A stretch of DNA of 64,000 nt from an uncultured Alphaproteobacteria bacterium (GTDB lineage Bacteria; Pseudomonadota; Alphaproteobacteria; Puniceispirillales; UBA1172): assembly GCA_958431225.1 (NCBI GenBank), contig OY288107.1, positions 957,501 to 1,021,500 of the forward strand. The letters run 5' to 3'. The notes under the pieces were generated by a model that did not search any database, had not been told where the DNA came from, and was given only the letters and a program-made list of their open reading frames with translations. A program made the translations under genes and the position numbers. Each line of letters starts with the position of its first letter. The first letter of the stretch is position 1. This document shows positions 36,822-50,501 of this stretch, piece after piece.

Positions 36822-37931
36822 ATGAAATTTAGCATTGATCGTGCGGTATTGATAAAGCCGCTTAGCCATATTCAAGGGGTGGTGGAACGCCGTAATACGA
36901 TTCCCATCCTATCCAATTTAGTGATTGCTGCCGAATCCGGGCAGATTCGCCTCACCGCCACCGATATGGAAATGGATATGGTCGAATCCTGTGCGGCTTC
37001 GGTGAGCACCGAGGGGAGCATCACCACGCCGGCGCATATGCTCTATGATATTATCCGCAAATTCCCTGAAGGTGCGGAGGTCACCATCGCCGCCGATAAG
37101 GATGGCGGGGCGTCTATTAGTGCCGGGCGGTCTAATTTCCGCTTGCCGACTTTGCCGATTGGCGATTTTCCGGCGATTTCTGCGGATGACATGCCCGTCA
37201 ATTTTCAACTTGCGGCGGCGGATTTGAAGGCGATGATTGATTTCACGCGCATCGCCACCTCTACCGAAGAATCGCGCTATTATTTGAACGGCATTTATTT
37301 CCACGCTAGCGATGCCCGTAAATTGCGCGCGGTTTCAACCGATGGGCATCGGCTTGCCCTCACCGAGATGGATTTGCCGTCCGGGGCGGATACCATGCCG
37401 TCGGTCATCGTGCCGCGCAAAGCCTATTCGGAACTTTTGGGCTTGCTTGAAAATTATGATGGTGAAGTTTCTATTGGGCTGTCGGATAATCGGGCGCGTT
37501 TTGCCTTGGACCAAGTGGTCATGACGACCAAATTGATTGACGGCACTTTCCCCAATTATGAACGCATCATCCCCAATGAGAATCAGCATAAAGCCACCAT
37601 GAAAGTGAAAGATTTTATCGCTGCCGTGGATCGTGTGTCTATTATGTCGCCGGAAAAAACGCATGCGGTGAAATTGGCTTTCAGCAAAGGCAGTCTCACC
37701 ATTTCCACGAATCGCAATGAAGACCAAAGTTCTGCCACCGAAACCCTTGAGGCGAATTGGGGGGATGAGGAAATGAGTTTTGGTTTTAATGCGCGCTATT
37801 TGTTGGAATGCGCGCATTTGATCGCGGAGGATGATATTGAATTCGTGCTGGCGGAGCCATCGGTGCCGGCACTGATTCGCGCGCCCAAAGATGATGCGAG
37901 TCTGTTCGTGGTGATGCCGGTGCGCTTTTAG
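36822..37931 (+). CDS. dnaN: DNA polymerase III beta subunit (sliding clamp)
   Basis: 369 residues, three clamp domains; MKFSIDRAVLIKPLSHIQGVVERRNTIPILSN start and VVMPVRF end, the C-terminal MP(M/V)R motif. AAGGA lies 7 bases before the ATG at 36822. Holds polymerase on DNA. Second gene of dnaA-dnaN-recF-gyrB. Confidence 0.98.
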   Translation: MKFSIDRAVLIKPLSHIQGVVERRNTIPILSNLVIAAESGQIRLTATDMEMDMVESCAASVSTEGSITTPAHMLYDIIRKFPEGAEVTIAADKDGGASISAGRSNFRLPTLPIGDFPAISADDMPVNFQLAAADLKAMIDFTRIATSTEESRYYLNGIYFHASDARKLRAVSTDGHRLALTEMDLPSGADTMPSVIVPRKAYSELLGLLENYDGEVSIGLSDNRARFALDQVVMTTKLIDGTFPNYERIIPNENQHKATMKVKDFIAAVDRVSIMSPEKTHAVKLAFSKGSLTISTNRNEDQSSATETLEANWGDEEMSFGFNARYLLECAHLIAEDDIEFVLAEPSVPALIRAPKDDASLFVVMPVRF

Positions 37932-37946
37932 AAACATGGCTGATAT

Positions 37947-39206
37947 ATGAATGTAATCGCCCCAAAATTTGCCCGAAAAACGCCCGCCAATTTGGCAATG
38001 CCCCCGGCGACTGGTGCTTGTGAGGTTTGGGTGCGTAAGGCGCATCTAACGCGGTTTCGTAATTATGATGATGCGGCATTTACCTTTGATGCGCGTCCGG
38101 TGATTTTGCTCGGGAGCAATGGGGCGGGGAAAACCAATTTGATGGAAGCGATTTCACTACTCGCGCCCGGGCGGGGTTTGCGGCGGGCTGGGCATGAGCA
38201 GTTTTGTAAAATTGGTGCTGTTGCCGAAAATGGCTGGCAATGGGCGGTGTCGTGCGAGGTGGTTACTGATTCGGGGGCTGATTCGGGGGTGTTTCAATTC
38301 GGTACTGGTGTTGAGGCATCCGCGCAGATGGGGGGTGCTCAGGCGGGGGGTGTTCAGGCGGGGGATGAAAATAGCCGCCGGGTTGTGCGTATGGATGGTG
38401 CGCCTGTCGCACAAATGGCGGTGGCTTCGCGGGTGGGTATATCGTGGCTGACGCCAGCGATGGATGGGGTGCTCGCCAGTGCGGCGGGGGAACGGCGGCG
38501 GTTTTTGGACCGGTTGGTCATCGCTTTTGACCCGGCGCATGCCGGGCGGCTGACGCGGCAAGCGCGCGCCTTGCGTCAGCGCAATCACCTGCTTGAAGAA
38601 GGCGGCGATTCTAGCTGGTTGGCGGGGCTTGAACACGAATTGGCGGCGGCGAGCGTGGCGATTATTGCCGCACGGCTGGCGCTGGTGAACGCGCTCAACC
38701 ATGAAACATCTATGTCTGCGGCAACTGCTAGGGCAGGTACCACTAGTGGCTTTCCTTCGGCGCAATTGAAATTATGTGGTGAGGTGGAAGATTGGCTTGG
38801 TGCTATGCCTGCCGTGGATGTGGAGGAACGCATTAGCATCGCCGCGCGTGATGCGCGCCAAAGGGGGGAGACCTCTATGCCCGGGGCGCATCAGAGTTTT
38901 CTTGAAGTGCGCCATGCGCGCACGGGATTGGTTGCCGAATCAGCTTCTACTGGCGAGCAGAAGGCGCTTGTCATTTCGGTGATTCTGGCGCATGCGCGCT
39001 TGCAGAATCAACGGCTGGGGCGGCCGGTGATTTTATTGCTTGATGATATTGTGGCGCATCTTGATGCCGAACGGCGTTTGGCGTTGTTTGCCGAGACCGC
39101 TGGGCTGGCGGGGCAGGTGTGGTTTAGCGGTATTGACCATGCTAGTTTTGCCCCCATCGCCCGTGATGCGACGGTGATTAACCTTGAAGACGGGGTTCAG
39201 GCGTGA
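37947..39206 (+). CDS. recF: DNA replication and repair protein RecF
   Basis: 419 residues. ABC-type ATPase with Walker A LGSNGAGKTN (Lys62), then TRFRNYDDA-like N-terminal RecF box, C-terminal signature TGEQKALVISVILAHA and Walker B VILLLDDIVAHLD. Loads RecA at gaps. Residues near 110-140 carry a low-complexity Gly/Ala/Gln repeat (MGGAQAGGVQAGDE) from a 15 bp tandem repeat in the DNA. Confidence 0.96.
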   Translation: MNVIAPKFARKTPANLAMPPATGACEVWVRKAHLTRFRNYDDAAFTFDARPVILLGSNGAGKTNLMEAISLLAPGRGLRRAGHEQFCKIGAVAENGWQWAVSCEVVTDSGADSGVFQFGTGVEASAQMGGAQAGGVQAGDENSRRVVRMDGAPVAQMAVASRVGISWLTPAMDGVLASAAGERRRFLDRLVIAFDPAHAGRLTRQARALRQRNHLLEEGGDSSWLAGLEHELAAASVAIIAARLALVNALNHETSMSAATARAGTTSGFPSAQLKLCGEVEDWLGAMPAVDVEERISIAARDARQRGETSMPGAHQSFLEVRHARTGLVAESASTGEQKALVISVILAHARLQNQRLGRPVILLLDDIVAHLDAERRLALFAETAGLAGQVWFSGIDHASFAPIARDATVINLEDGVQA

Positions 39207-39219
39207 TGTTTAGCCATGA

Positions 39220-41718
<2,499 letters not shown>

Positions 41719-41726
41719 GACCCCGC

Positions 41727-43067
41727 ATGACCCAACAGGATTTCTCATCGCTTTATATTGATGATTTGATTCATCGTAAGCAGTTGGTGTTTCTGCGCGC
41801 ATTGGCGCTCATCGGGCAGTTTGTCACGGTGTTGGTGGTGTATTTTGGCTTGGGGTTTGATTTGCCTTTGCTGGCGGTGCTGGCGGTGATTGGGGTAGCG
41901 ACGGCGGTGAATCTTGGGCATGTTTTTTATAGCCGTAATCGGGCGCGTATGACCAATCACGAAGTGTTTTTACTGCTCGGTTTTGATACGTTGCAGTTGT
42001 TTGCGTTGTTGTTTTTGACGGGGGGGTTGAGCAATCCGTTTTCGGTTTTGCTTTTGGCGCCGGTGACGGTGTCGGCGTCTTTATTGGCGCTCCGCTATAC
42101 ATTTTCGCTGATTGCGCTGGTGGCGGTGTTGGTGAGTATTTTGGCGGGGTATCATCTGCCGCTACCCTGGAATAGTGATGGGGGGTTAGATTTGTCTATG
42201 CTTTATCTGACGGGGCTGTGGGTGGCGCTCGTGTTGGCGGTGGCGTTTATTGGCATTTATACCGGGCTTCTGACCAACCATGCGCGGCAAATTGTGCGCG
42301 GGTTTGCCGAAGCGCGTTTTCATATGGCACAGGAACAGCGGGGGATTTCGCTGGGGAGCCTTGCCACGGTGGCGGCGCATAAATTGGGCTCGCCCCTCAA
42401 TACGATTACGCTGATTGTTTATGAGTTGGAAGAAATGTTGCGCGAAGCGACTAGCCACGACCGGTTAGCTATTGAAGTCACCGCCTTAAAACGCGAGACC
42501 GAACGTTGCCGTGAAATTTTAGCCGGGCTTGCCGAAGATGCGCATGATATTGACCAGATGCACCACGACCCTATCGCTGTGCTGGCTTTGGTGCAGGGGC
42601 TGATTGATGACCGTTTTCAAGATATTCGCCGCGATATGATTAGCATTTCATCACAAGGGGGGGCGGCACGGGGTGCCCGCACAACACCGACACCGCTTTT
42701 GATGCGCCGCCCTGATATTATCTATAGTCTTGAGATGGTGATCGATAATGCTGTGCAGTTTGCCGCCGCGCATGTCTATATTGATATCAGCTGGGATGCG
42801 GCGACATTAACCATCACCATTAGCGATGATGGGCCCGGTTTCAAAACCTCGGTGCTGAGCCGTTTGGGGGAGCCTTACAATTCTTCGCGCCAAGGGGTTA
42901 ATGGGCATACGGGGTTGGGATTATTTATCACGAGCACTATGATTGAAGGCGTGGGGGGCAAGATTGAGGTGGCGAACCGCGAACAAGGCGGGGGGATGGT
43001 GCGCTTTATTTTGCCGCGCCATTTGGTGGATGTGGCTTTGGTTGAATCGAATGCGAGGGTCGCATGA
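41727..43067 (+). CDS. regB: Redox-sensing histidine kinase RegB/PrrB/ActS type
   Basis: 446 residues, six N-terminal transmembrane segments, the quinone-linked GGLSNPF motif (99-105), a dimerisation/phosphoacceptor region with His218 (AAHKLGSPLNTI), redox Cys261 in RCREIL, and a catalytic ATPase domain with DNAVQFAA, DDGPGF and GLGLFI. RegB family members control respiration and carbon/nitrogen fixation genes in response to the quinone pool. The residue after the phospho-His is Lys219 where the family usually has Glu, which may alter kinase/phosphatase balance. Overlaps regA by 4 bases. Confidence 0.93.
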   Translation: MTQQDFSSLYIDDLIHRKQLVFLRALALIGQFVTVLVVYFGLGFDLPLLAVLAVIGVATAVNLGHVFYSRNRARMTNHEVFLLLGFDTLQLFALLFLTGGLSNPFSVLLLAPVTVSASLLALRYTFSLIALVAVLVSILAGYHLPLPWNSDGGLDLSMLYLTGLWVALVLAVAFIGIYTGLLTNHARQIVRGFAEARFHMAQEQRGISLGSLATVAAHKLGSPLNTITLIVYELEEMLREATSHDRLAIEVTALKRETERCREILAGLAEDAHDIDQMHHDPIAVLALVQGLIDDRFQDIRRDMISISSQGGAARGARTTPTPLLMRRPDIIYSLEMVIDNAVQFAAAHVYIDISWDAATLTITISDDGPGFKTSVLSRLGEPYNSSRQGVNGHTGLGLFITSTMIEGVGGKIEVANREQGGGMVRFILPRHLVDVALVESNARVA

Positions 43068-43594
43068 GCGCGCATAAATTGCTGATTGTTGATGATGATA
43101 AAGCCCTGTTGGGACGCTTGGCGCGGGTGATGGAGCGTAAAGGGTTTGCTGTGACTATGGCGGCGGGGCTGGAGGAGGCACGCGATGCGATTAAGGCGGA
43201 AACATTTACCCATGCGGTGCTGGATTTGAAATTGGAGGATGGGAGTGGGCTGGATATTGTGCAGATTCTGCACGAACACCAAGAGGCATGCCGTATTGTT
43301 ATGCTCACCGGGTTCGGCAATATCGCCACCGCCGTTGCCGCGGTGAAAGCCGGGGCGATTGATTATTTGCCGAAACCTGCCGACCCTGATGCTTTGGCGG
43401 CGGTGCTGTTGCAACAGGGGTCTAGCCTGCCTCCCCCGCCTGATGACCCGATGTCGGCGGACCGCGTGCGTTGGGAGCATATTCAGCGTGTCTATGAGCA
43501 ATGCGGGCGCAATGTGTCCGAAACCGCCCGGCGGCTGAAATTGCATCGGCGCACTTTACAAAGAATTCTTGCCAAGCACGCACCAAAACCTTAA
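43064..43594 (+). CDS. regA: Response regulator RegA/PrrA/ActR type
   Basis: 176 residues. Receiver domain with acidic pocket Asp10-12 and phospho-Asp54 (LDLKLEDG), and the short C-terminal Fis-like helix-turn-helix GRNVSETARRLKLHRRTLQRILAKHAP characteristic of RegA. A Pro-rich linker (SLPPPPDDP) joins them. Directly coupled to regB. Confidence 0.95.
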   Translation: MSAHKLLIVDDDKALLGRLARVMERKGFAVTMAAGLEEARDAIKAETFTHAVLDLKLEDGSGLDIVQILHEHQEACRIVMLTGFGNIATAVAAVKAGAIDYLPKPADPDALAAVLLQQGSSLPPPPDDPMSADRVRWEHIQRVYEQCGRNVSETARRLKLHRRTLQRILAKHAPKP

Positions 43595-43603
43595 AGCATA
43601 GGC

Positions 43604-44788
43604 ATGGCAAAACAGAAATCATATCACCCGGACACGCTGGCGGTGCGTGGGGGGCTGCATCGGTCGGAATTTGATGAAACATCCGAGGCGCTTTATTTGA
43701 CTTCGGGCTATGTCTATGGCTCGGCACAGGAGGCGGCGGATGCGTTTAGCGGGGCGTGTGCCCGTTTCGTCTATTCGCGCTATGGCAACCCGACTTTGAG
43801 CATGTTGGGGCAACGTTTGGCACTGCTTGAGGGGGCGGAAGCGTGCCGTATGACCGCATCGGGGATGGCGGCGGTGTTTGCGGTGTTTGCGAGCCTTCTC
43901 AAAAGCGGCGACCGCGTGGTGGCAAGCCGGGCGTTGTTTGGGGCGTGTCATGCGATTCTGACGCAGATTCTGCCTAAATGGGGGATTGAGAGCGAGTTGG
44001 TTGATGGTTGCGATTTGGGGGCTTGGGAGGCGGCGCTATCTAAACCGGCGGCACTGGTGTTTGTCGAATCACCGGCTAATCCGTTGCTGGATTTGGTGGA
44101 TTTGGCGGCGGTGGGTAAGCTGGCGAAGCGAAGCGGGGCGTTGCTGGTGGTGGATAATGTTTTTGCCACCCCCTTGGGGCAGAAGCCGTTGGAATTGGGG
44201 GCAGATTTGGTGATTTACTCGGCAACCAAACATTTAGACGGGCATGGGCGTGTTTTGGGCGGGGCGATTTTGGGGGCGAGCGCGTTGGTGGATGAGGTGA
44301 TTTATCCATTTATGTGTCGCACCGGGCCGTCATTGAGTCCGTTCAATGCGTGGGTGCTGTTGAAATCGCTTGAAAGCCTGCCGTATCGGGTGGCGCGTAT
44401 GGCGGATTCGGCGCAAAAAATTGCCGAACATCTAGAACGCCAATGCCCTGAGTTAAATATCCGCTATCCGTTTCTGGCGTCGCATCCGCAATACCAACTG
44501 GCTAAGCGGCAGATGCGGATAGGGGGGAGTGTGTTGGCGTTTGAGATTGCGGGCGGGCAAGATGCGGCGTTTGGCTTTTTGGATAATTTAGATTTGATTG
44601 ATATTTCCAACAATTTAGGCGATGCGAAATCGTTAATCTGCCATCCCTATACCACCACCCATAGCGGGCTGGATGATGCGGAAAAACACGAACTCGGCAT
44701 TAGCGAAGGGCATATTCGTCTATCGGTGGGGCTTGAACACCCCGATGATCTCCTAGCTGACCTGCTGGCAGCCTATAGCCAACATTAG
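43604..44788 (+). CDS. metZ: O-succinylhomoserine sulfhydrylase
   Basis: 394 residues, PLP-dependent trans-sulfuration family; catalytic Lys209 in YSATKHLDGHGRVLGG, SRYGNPT, and C-terminal HPYTTTHSGL...RLSVGLEHPDDL. Makes homocysteine from O-succinylhomoserine and sulfide. The KHLDGHGR sequence fits MetZ better than MetB/MetC. Starts 10 bases after regA. No SAM riboswitch fits in that gap. Confidence 0.93.
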   Translation: MAKQKSYHPDTLAVRGGLHRSEFDETSEALYLTSGYVYGSAQEAADAFSGACARFVYSRYGNPTLSMLGQRLALLEGAEACRMTASGMAAVFAVFASLLKSGDRVVASRALFGACHAILTQILPKWGIESELVDGCDLGAWEAALSKPAALVFVESPANPLLDLVDLAAVGKLAKRSGALLVVDNVFATPLGQKPLELGADLVIYSATKHLDGHGRVLGGAILGASALVDEVIYPFMCRTGPSLSPFNAWVLLKSLESLPYRVARMADSAQKIAEHLERQCPELNIRYPFLASHPQYQLAKRQMRIGGSVLAFEIAGGQDAAFGFLDNLDLIDISNNLGDAKSLICHPYTTTHSGLDDAEKHELGISEGHIRLSVGLEHPDDLLADLLAAYSQH

Positions 44789-44812
44789 CAGAATCAGCAT
44801 TTCTCCATTAAG

Positions 44813-46222
44813 ATGACAAAAATGTTTAGATATTTTGTCATCGTTATGAGTATTTTCTGGGCTATGTCAAGCATAGCTCATGCAGATGATTCGCCGCTAT
44901 CAGCACCAAAAACGGCTCTGGCGCCCTCGCCAGCCTCGCCGGAGGCGCCTTCATTGGTGGGGTTGTATCGTGATGTAATTATTGGTGATGATGCTTTGTT
45001 GATTCGCGCCTTATGGTTGTTGCGTTTGGATGGGCATTATGATGATGCGTTGCTGTTGGCGGCGGAGGCGGCGGCGTTGCGGCAGCTGTCGCGGGGGGTG
45101 ATTTATCAGCTGGCTTTGGTGCATGTGGCATCGGGGCGGTGTGATTTGGCAGAGGCGTATTTTATGGATTTGACTAGGGGCTGGGATGATCGTATTGCCG
45201 AAAATAGCCAGCGTTTTATGCGTCAATGCGCGCCGCTTTTTGGCTATGAATGGGGGTTTGAGGGGGCGTTTGGTTATGGCAGTGTGTTGGCGCTTAGCCC
45301 GATGCAACAGAGTATCCGCCCGCAAGATGGGTCAGAATTCGCACAGCTGATTGAAGATATTGAAGCCAATCTTAGTGGCATTAGCCTTGATGATACGTTG
45401 ATGTTGGGGATGCCGCAGATGGGGGGTTGGTTTGCTGATGTGGCGGGGCGCATCAGTTATGGGGCGTTGCGGCGGCGGGGGCGGTATCGGGGTGAGGCAC
45501 AGATTTATCAGCGCAAAACCGACCCGCCGGGCTTTGGGCAGGCGATGCTGGGATTGGCTTTTGATGCTACGTATCCGCAAGATTGGGGGTTGTGGCATAG
45601 CCGGCTTTATGTGCGGCGGTGGCGGGGGGAATATACTAGTAGTCATCGTGCCAAGATTCGCCATATTGCTGGCATTGAGCAGATGTTTCTCATGCCGATG
45701 ACCCCCGAATATGATGTGAAATTTACCCTTGGCAGTGCTTTTGAATGGTATCCGCGTGGCTTGGAACAGGAGCTGCACGAACAGCGTCTAAGCGCTGGTT
45801 TGTTTCATAAACAGCACCCCGCCCCGCATAATCCGAGCAACGATCATACAAAATCGCGGTTTCATTATGATTGGCATATTGAGGTCAGTTGGGCGCAAGA
45901 TGTGGCGGTTCCGGCGCATCTGGGGGCGGAACATTTGGCTTTGCGCGCGGGGGCGGTGGTGCCACTGCCCGATGATTCGGGGAAAGTGCGGCTGGTTTTT
46001 GGTGTTGAACGGGCGGAGCTCAATGCCCCGCGTCCTTGGCGGCGGCGGAGGCATCATATTTTGCATCATTCCTTGCGGGTGATTTTTGCGCCTACTGCGC
46101 TCGTGCGCCATGGCTTAGAAGTTGAGTTCAACGCCCAATCTAGCCGTTCTTCCGATGCGTTTGACCGCCGGGAAAGCTGGAATCTGCTCATCCATTATCG
46201 TCCTGATTTGAGGGAAAATTAA
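44813..46222 (+). CDS. Predicted outer-membrane beta-barrel protein with TPR-like N-terminus
   Basis: 469 residues with a signal peptide (IFWAMSSIAHA). Residues 45-130 form helical pairs like TPRs (LWLLRLDGHYDDALLLAAEAAALRQL). The rest is rich in alternating aromatic/polar strands (WHSRLYVRRWRGEY, FTLGSAFEWYPRG, FHYDWHIEVSWAQD, RLVFGVERAEL) and ends on a strand (ESWNLLIHYRP). This architecture resembles Slam/DUF560 proteins, but I do not recognise the family with confidence. Follows metZ by 25 bases. Confidence 0.55.
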   Translation: MTKMFRYFVIVMSIFWAMSSIAHADDSPLSAPKTALAPSPASPEAPSLVGLYRDVIIGDDALLIRALWLLRLDGHYDDALLLAAEAAALRQLSRGVIYQLALVHVASGRCDLAEAYFMDLTRGWDDRIAENSQRFMRQCAPLFGYEWGFEGAFGYGSVLALSPMQQSIRPQDGSEFAQLIEDIEANLSGISLDDTLMLGMPQMGGWFADVAGRISYGALRRRGRYRGEAQIYQRKTDPPGFGQAMLGLAFDATYPQDWGLWHSRLYVRRWRGEYTSSHRAKIRHIAGIEQMFLMPMTPEYDVKFTLGSAFEWYPRGLEQELHEQRLSAGLFHKQHPAPHNPSNDHTKSRFHYDWHIEVSWAQDVAVPAHLGAEHLALRAGAVVPLPDDSGKVRLVFGVERAELNAPRPWRRRRHHILHHSLRVIFAPTALVRHGLEVEFNAQSSRSSDAFDRRESWNLLIHYRPDLREN

Positions 46223-46368
46223 AAAAAAATTGCAAAAAAAAGAAATTTATTGAAAAAAACACTAGCCAAAACTTTCAAATGTGAGTATTATGATACTCAT
46301 TGCTGATTATTTTATTAGTTGTTTTCAATCTAGGTCAGCATTTAAGCACAACATTGATGAGGAGTATT

Positions 46369-46992
46369 ATGGACATCATTTTAGCTTACGCAAACGTTTT
46401 TTCGCGGGATTTGATTGTAGAAGAATCAATGCAACGCGACGAGACGTTAGAAATCGTGCCAGCGAATAGCATCGCTGAAGTGACCACGTTAATCAATCGC
46501 GGGGTTAGCCCTAGTTTGATTATCCTTGATTCGGGTCTGCCCGATATTAAAGGGCTGGTCGGATTAACACGCACATTGGAGTTGACCCGGCGTGAAGTGC
46601 CGGTGGCGATTATGGGCGTGCCGACGAGCAATTCGGAAATGCGCATGGTGCTGGAAGCCGGCGCCATTGGCTATATTCCGAAAAATATCGGTATCAAGGC
46701 GTTTTTCAGTGCCTTGACTTTGATGCTTGAAGGGCAGATTTTCTTGCCTCAAGAAACCCATCATCCAAAAAGCGAAACAAGCTTCTTGCCGATGAATGAG
46801 TTGACGGGGCGCGAATTGGATATGCTCTCAGGACTTTTAGCGGGCAAATCCGATAAAGAAATCGCCATTAAATATGGCATTGCTTTGGTCACGGTGAAGC
46901 ATCACCTCAAAAATCTGCGTGGGAAACTGGGGGCTAAGAATCGTACCCACGCTGTATGCCGTGCCATTGAATTAGGGCTAACGGTTGAATAA
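46369..46992 (+). CDS. Atypical LuxR/NarL-type response regulator
   Basis: 207 residues from the ATG at 46369 (GAGGAG 6 bases before). Receiver domain with Asp54 in LIILDSGLPD and Lys in GYIPK, but the N-terminal acidic pair needed for Mg2+ is replaced by AYA (residues 6-8). C-terminal LuxR helix-turn-helix: LTGRELDMLSGLLAGKSDKEIA...VTVKHHLKNLRGKLGAKNRTHAV. Regulation may not need phosphorylation. No partner kinase is adjacent. Confidence 0.85.
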   Translation: MDIILAYANVFSRDLIVEESMQRDETLEIVPANSIAEVTTLINRGVSPSLIILDSGLPDIKGLVGLTRTLELTRREVPVAIMGVPTSNSEMRMVLEAGAIGYIPKNIGIKAFFSALTLMLEGQIFLPQETHHPKSETSFLPMNELTGRELDMLSGLLAGKSDKEIAIKYGIALVTVKHHLKNLRGKLGAKNRTHAVCRAIELGLTVE

Positions 46993-47040
46993 GAGCCGAG
47001 ATAAAAATAGCCATTCCGCACGCAAAGGAGGGCGTGCATC

Positions 47041-48987
<1,947 letters not shown>

Positions 48988-49059
48988 TGGTTATCTCCTA
49001 AATAATCTTCCCCCTAAGGAGGTAATGCAAATCTAGCCCGATTTTTTGTGTAAGGCAAC

Positions 49060-49620
49060 CTAGTCAGCATCAAAAAGTGCTGATTTGGCGGTGGCGTAGT
49101 TGAAGCCGGCGCGCATCATGCTGGCGAGGTGGCGGTCCTTCCAATTGGGTTTGGCTTGGCTGGCGGGGGAGGCGTATTGCCCGAGGCGGCGCCTTTGCGC
49201 GTAGATGCGGGCGGCGGCGGTTTCGGCACTGAGTGTCTCGGGGTCGGTGTTGGCCTCGAGGCCGTCTGCTATAATTTCGCTGGCTACCTCGGCATCTATG
49301 CCTTTGGCTCTGAGGGTTTGGATGATGCGCCGTGTGCTTGCCCCCCGCGCGCGCATGGCGCGGGCGCGTCCCAAGGCAAAACCGCGGTCATCAAGATAGC
49401 CGAGGGCGCGATAGCGGGTGATGAGGGCGTCTATTTCAGTTTCTAAAATTTGTCTAAATGCGTCCGTGTCATCAGTTTCGGCATCGGCGGGGAGGCATTT
49501 ACGCATGGCGAAACGTTTTAGGATTTGGCGCAGATTGGCTTCGCTGGACGCATAGCGCCCTAGATAATGGAGCGCTTTATTTTCTAAACGTGTTTTTAGG
49601 CGGTCAGGGTTTATCGGCAT
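49060..49620 (-). CDS. recX: Regulatory protein RecX
   Basis: 186 residues, Arg-rich helical. ALHYLGRYASSEANLRQILKRF, YRALGYLDDRGFALGRARAMRARGASTRRIIQTLRAKGID and the C-terminal AYAxRRRLGxY-like segment fit RecX, which inhibits RecA filaments. No recA adjacent. Confidence 0.85.
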   Translation of the reverse strand: MPINPDRLKTRLENKALHYLGRYASSEANLRQILKRFAMRKCLPADAETDDTDAFRQILETEIDALITRYRALGYLDDRGFALGRARAMRARGASTRRIIQTLRAKGIDAEVASEIIADGLEANTDPETLSAETAAARIYAQRRRLGQYASPASQAKPNWKDRHLASMMRAGFNYATAKSALFDAD

Positions 49621-49673
49621 AATCTAGACCTTATCATCTTGCTTTATGTTAGCATAGCGCATATGTTTTCTTT

Positions 49674-50489
49674 ATGTCTATGCTAGATGATATTTCAGTG
49701 ATTCGCCCGATTGTTATTGGGCGCATCAATCGTATTGGCTTCTGCACGCTTTATTGGCGCGAGGTGATGCGGTTTGTCAAAATTATCGGGCAGACGGTAG
49801 CGGCGGCGGTGGTGACGACATGGCTATTTTTGACGGTGTTTTCGTTGGCTTTGGGGGTGCGGGTGCAGTCTGGGATTGGGGTTGATTTAGTAGGCTTTCT
49901 GGCGCCGGGGTTGGTGATGATGGGGGTTTTACAGAATGCTTTTGCTAATAGTTCCACCTCGCTGGTGGTCAGTAAAGTCCAAGGCAATATCGTTGATTTG
50001 CTCATGCCCCCTTTGGGTAGTTATGAGGTGTTTTTTGCGATAGTGGCGGCGGCGATGACTAGGGGGGTTTTGGTGGCTTTGGTGGCGAGTATGACTTTGG
50101 TGTTTTTTGATGTGCGCTTGATTCCGTTGTCGCCGTTGCTGGCGGTAATGTTTTTGCTTTTATCTACGGCGATTATGGGGGTGTTGGGGTTGATTGCCGG
50201 GATTTGGGCGGAGAAATTTGATAGTTTGGCGACTATCAGTAATTTTGTTGTGATGCCCTTGGTGTTCCTGTCGGGGACGTTTTATACGATTGACCGCCTG
50301 CCCGAATCGTTTCGTCTATTGGCTTGGGTCAATCCGGTGTTTTATATGATTGATGGGTTTCGTTATGCGATGATGGGGTTGGCTTCGGCATCATGGCTGG
50401 TGGGGGCGGGGGTTTTGGTGGCGACCTTGTTGGTGCTGTCGGCGGTGGCACTTGCTATGTTGCGGACGGGATATAGGCTTAAAGCTTGA
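49674..50489 (+). CDS. ABC-2 type transporter permease
   Basis: 271 residues, six transmembrane segments, with the ABC-2 family features LAPGLVMMGVLQNAFANSSTSLV and PLVFLSGTFYTIDRLPESFRLLAWVNPVFYMIDGFRY. Exporter membrane subunit. The ATPase gene is not adjacent, so its partner and substrate are unknown. ATGs at 49674 and 49680 are both possible. Confidence 0.88.
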   Translation: MSMLDDISVIRPIVIGRINRIGFCTLYWREVMRFVKIIGQTVAAAVVTTWLFLTVFSLALGVRVQSGIGVDLVGFLAPGLVMMGVLQNAFANSSTSLVVSKVQGNIVDLLMPPLGSYEVFFAIVAAAMTRGVLVALVASMTLVFFDVRLIPLSPLLAVMFLLLSTAIMGVLGLIAGIWAEKFDSLATISNFVVMPLVFLSGTFYTIDRLPESFRLLAWVNPVFYMIDGFRYAMMGLASASWLVGAGVLVATLLVLSAVALAMLRTGYRLKA

Positions 50490-50501
50490 AGTGAGATTGT
50501 T

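Noticed and set aside
43594..43604. SAM riboswitch upstream of metZ
   Set aside because: Only about 10 bases separate regA and metZ, too short for any known class.
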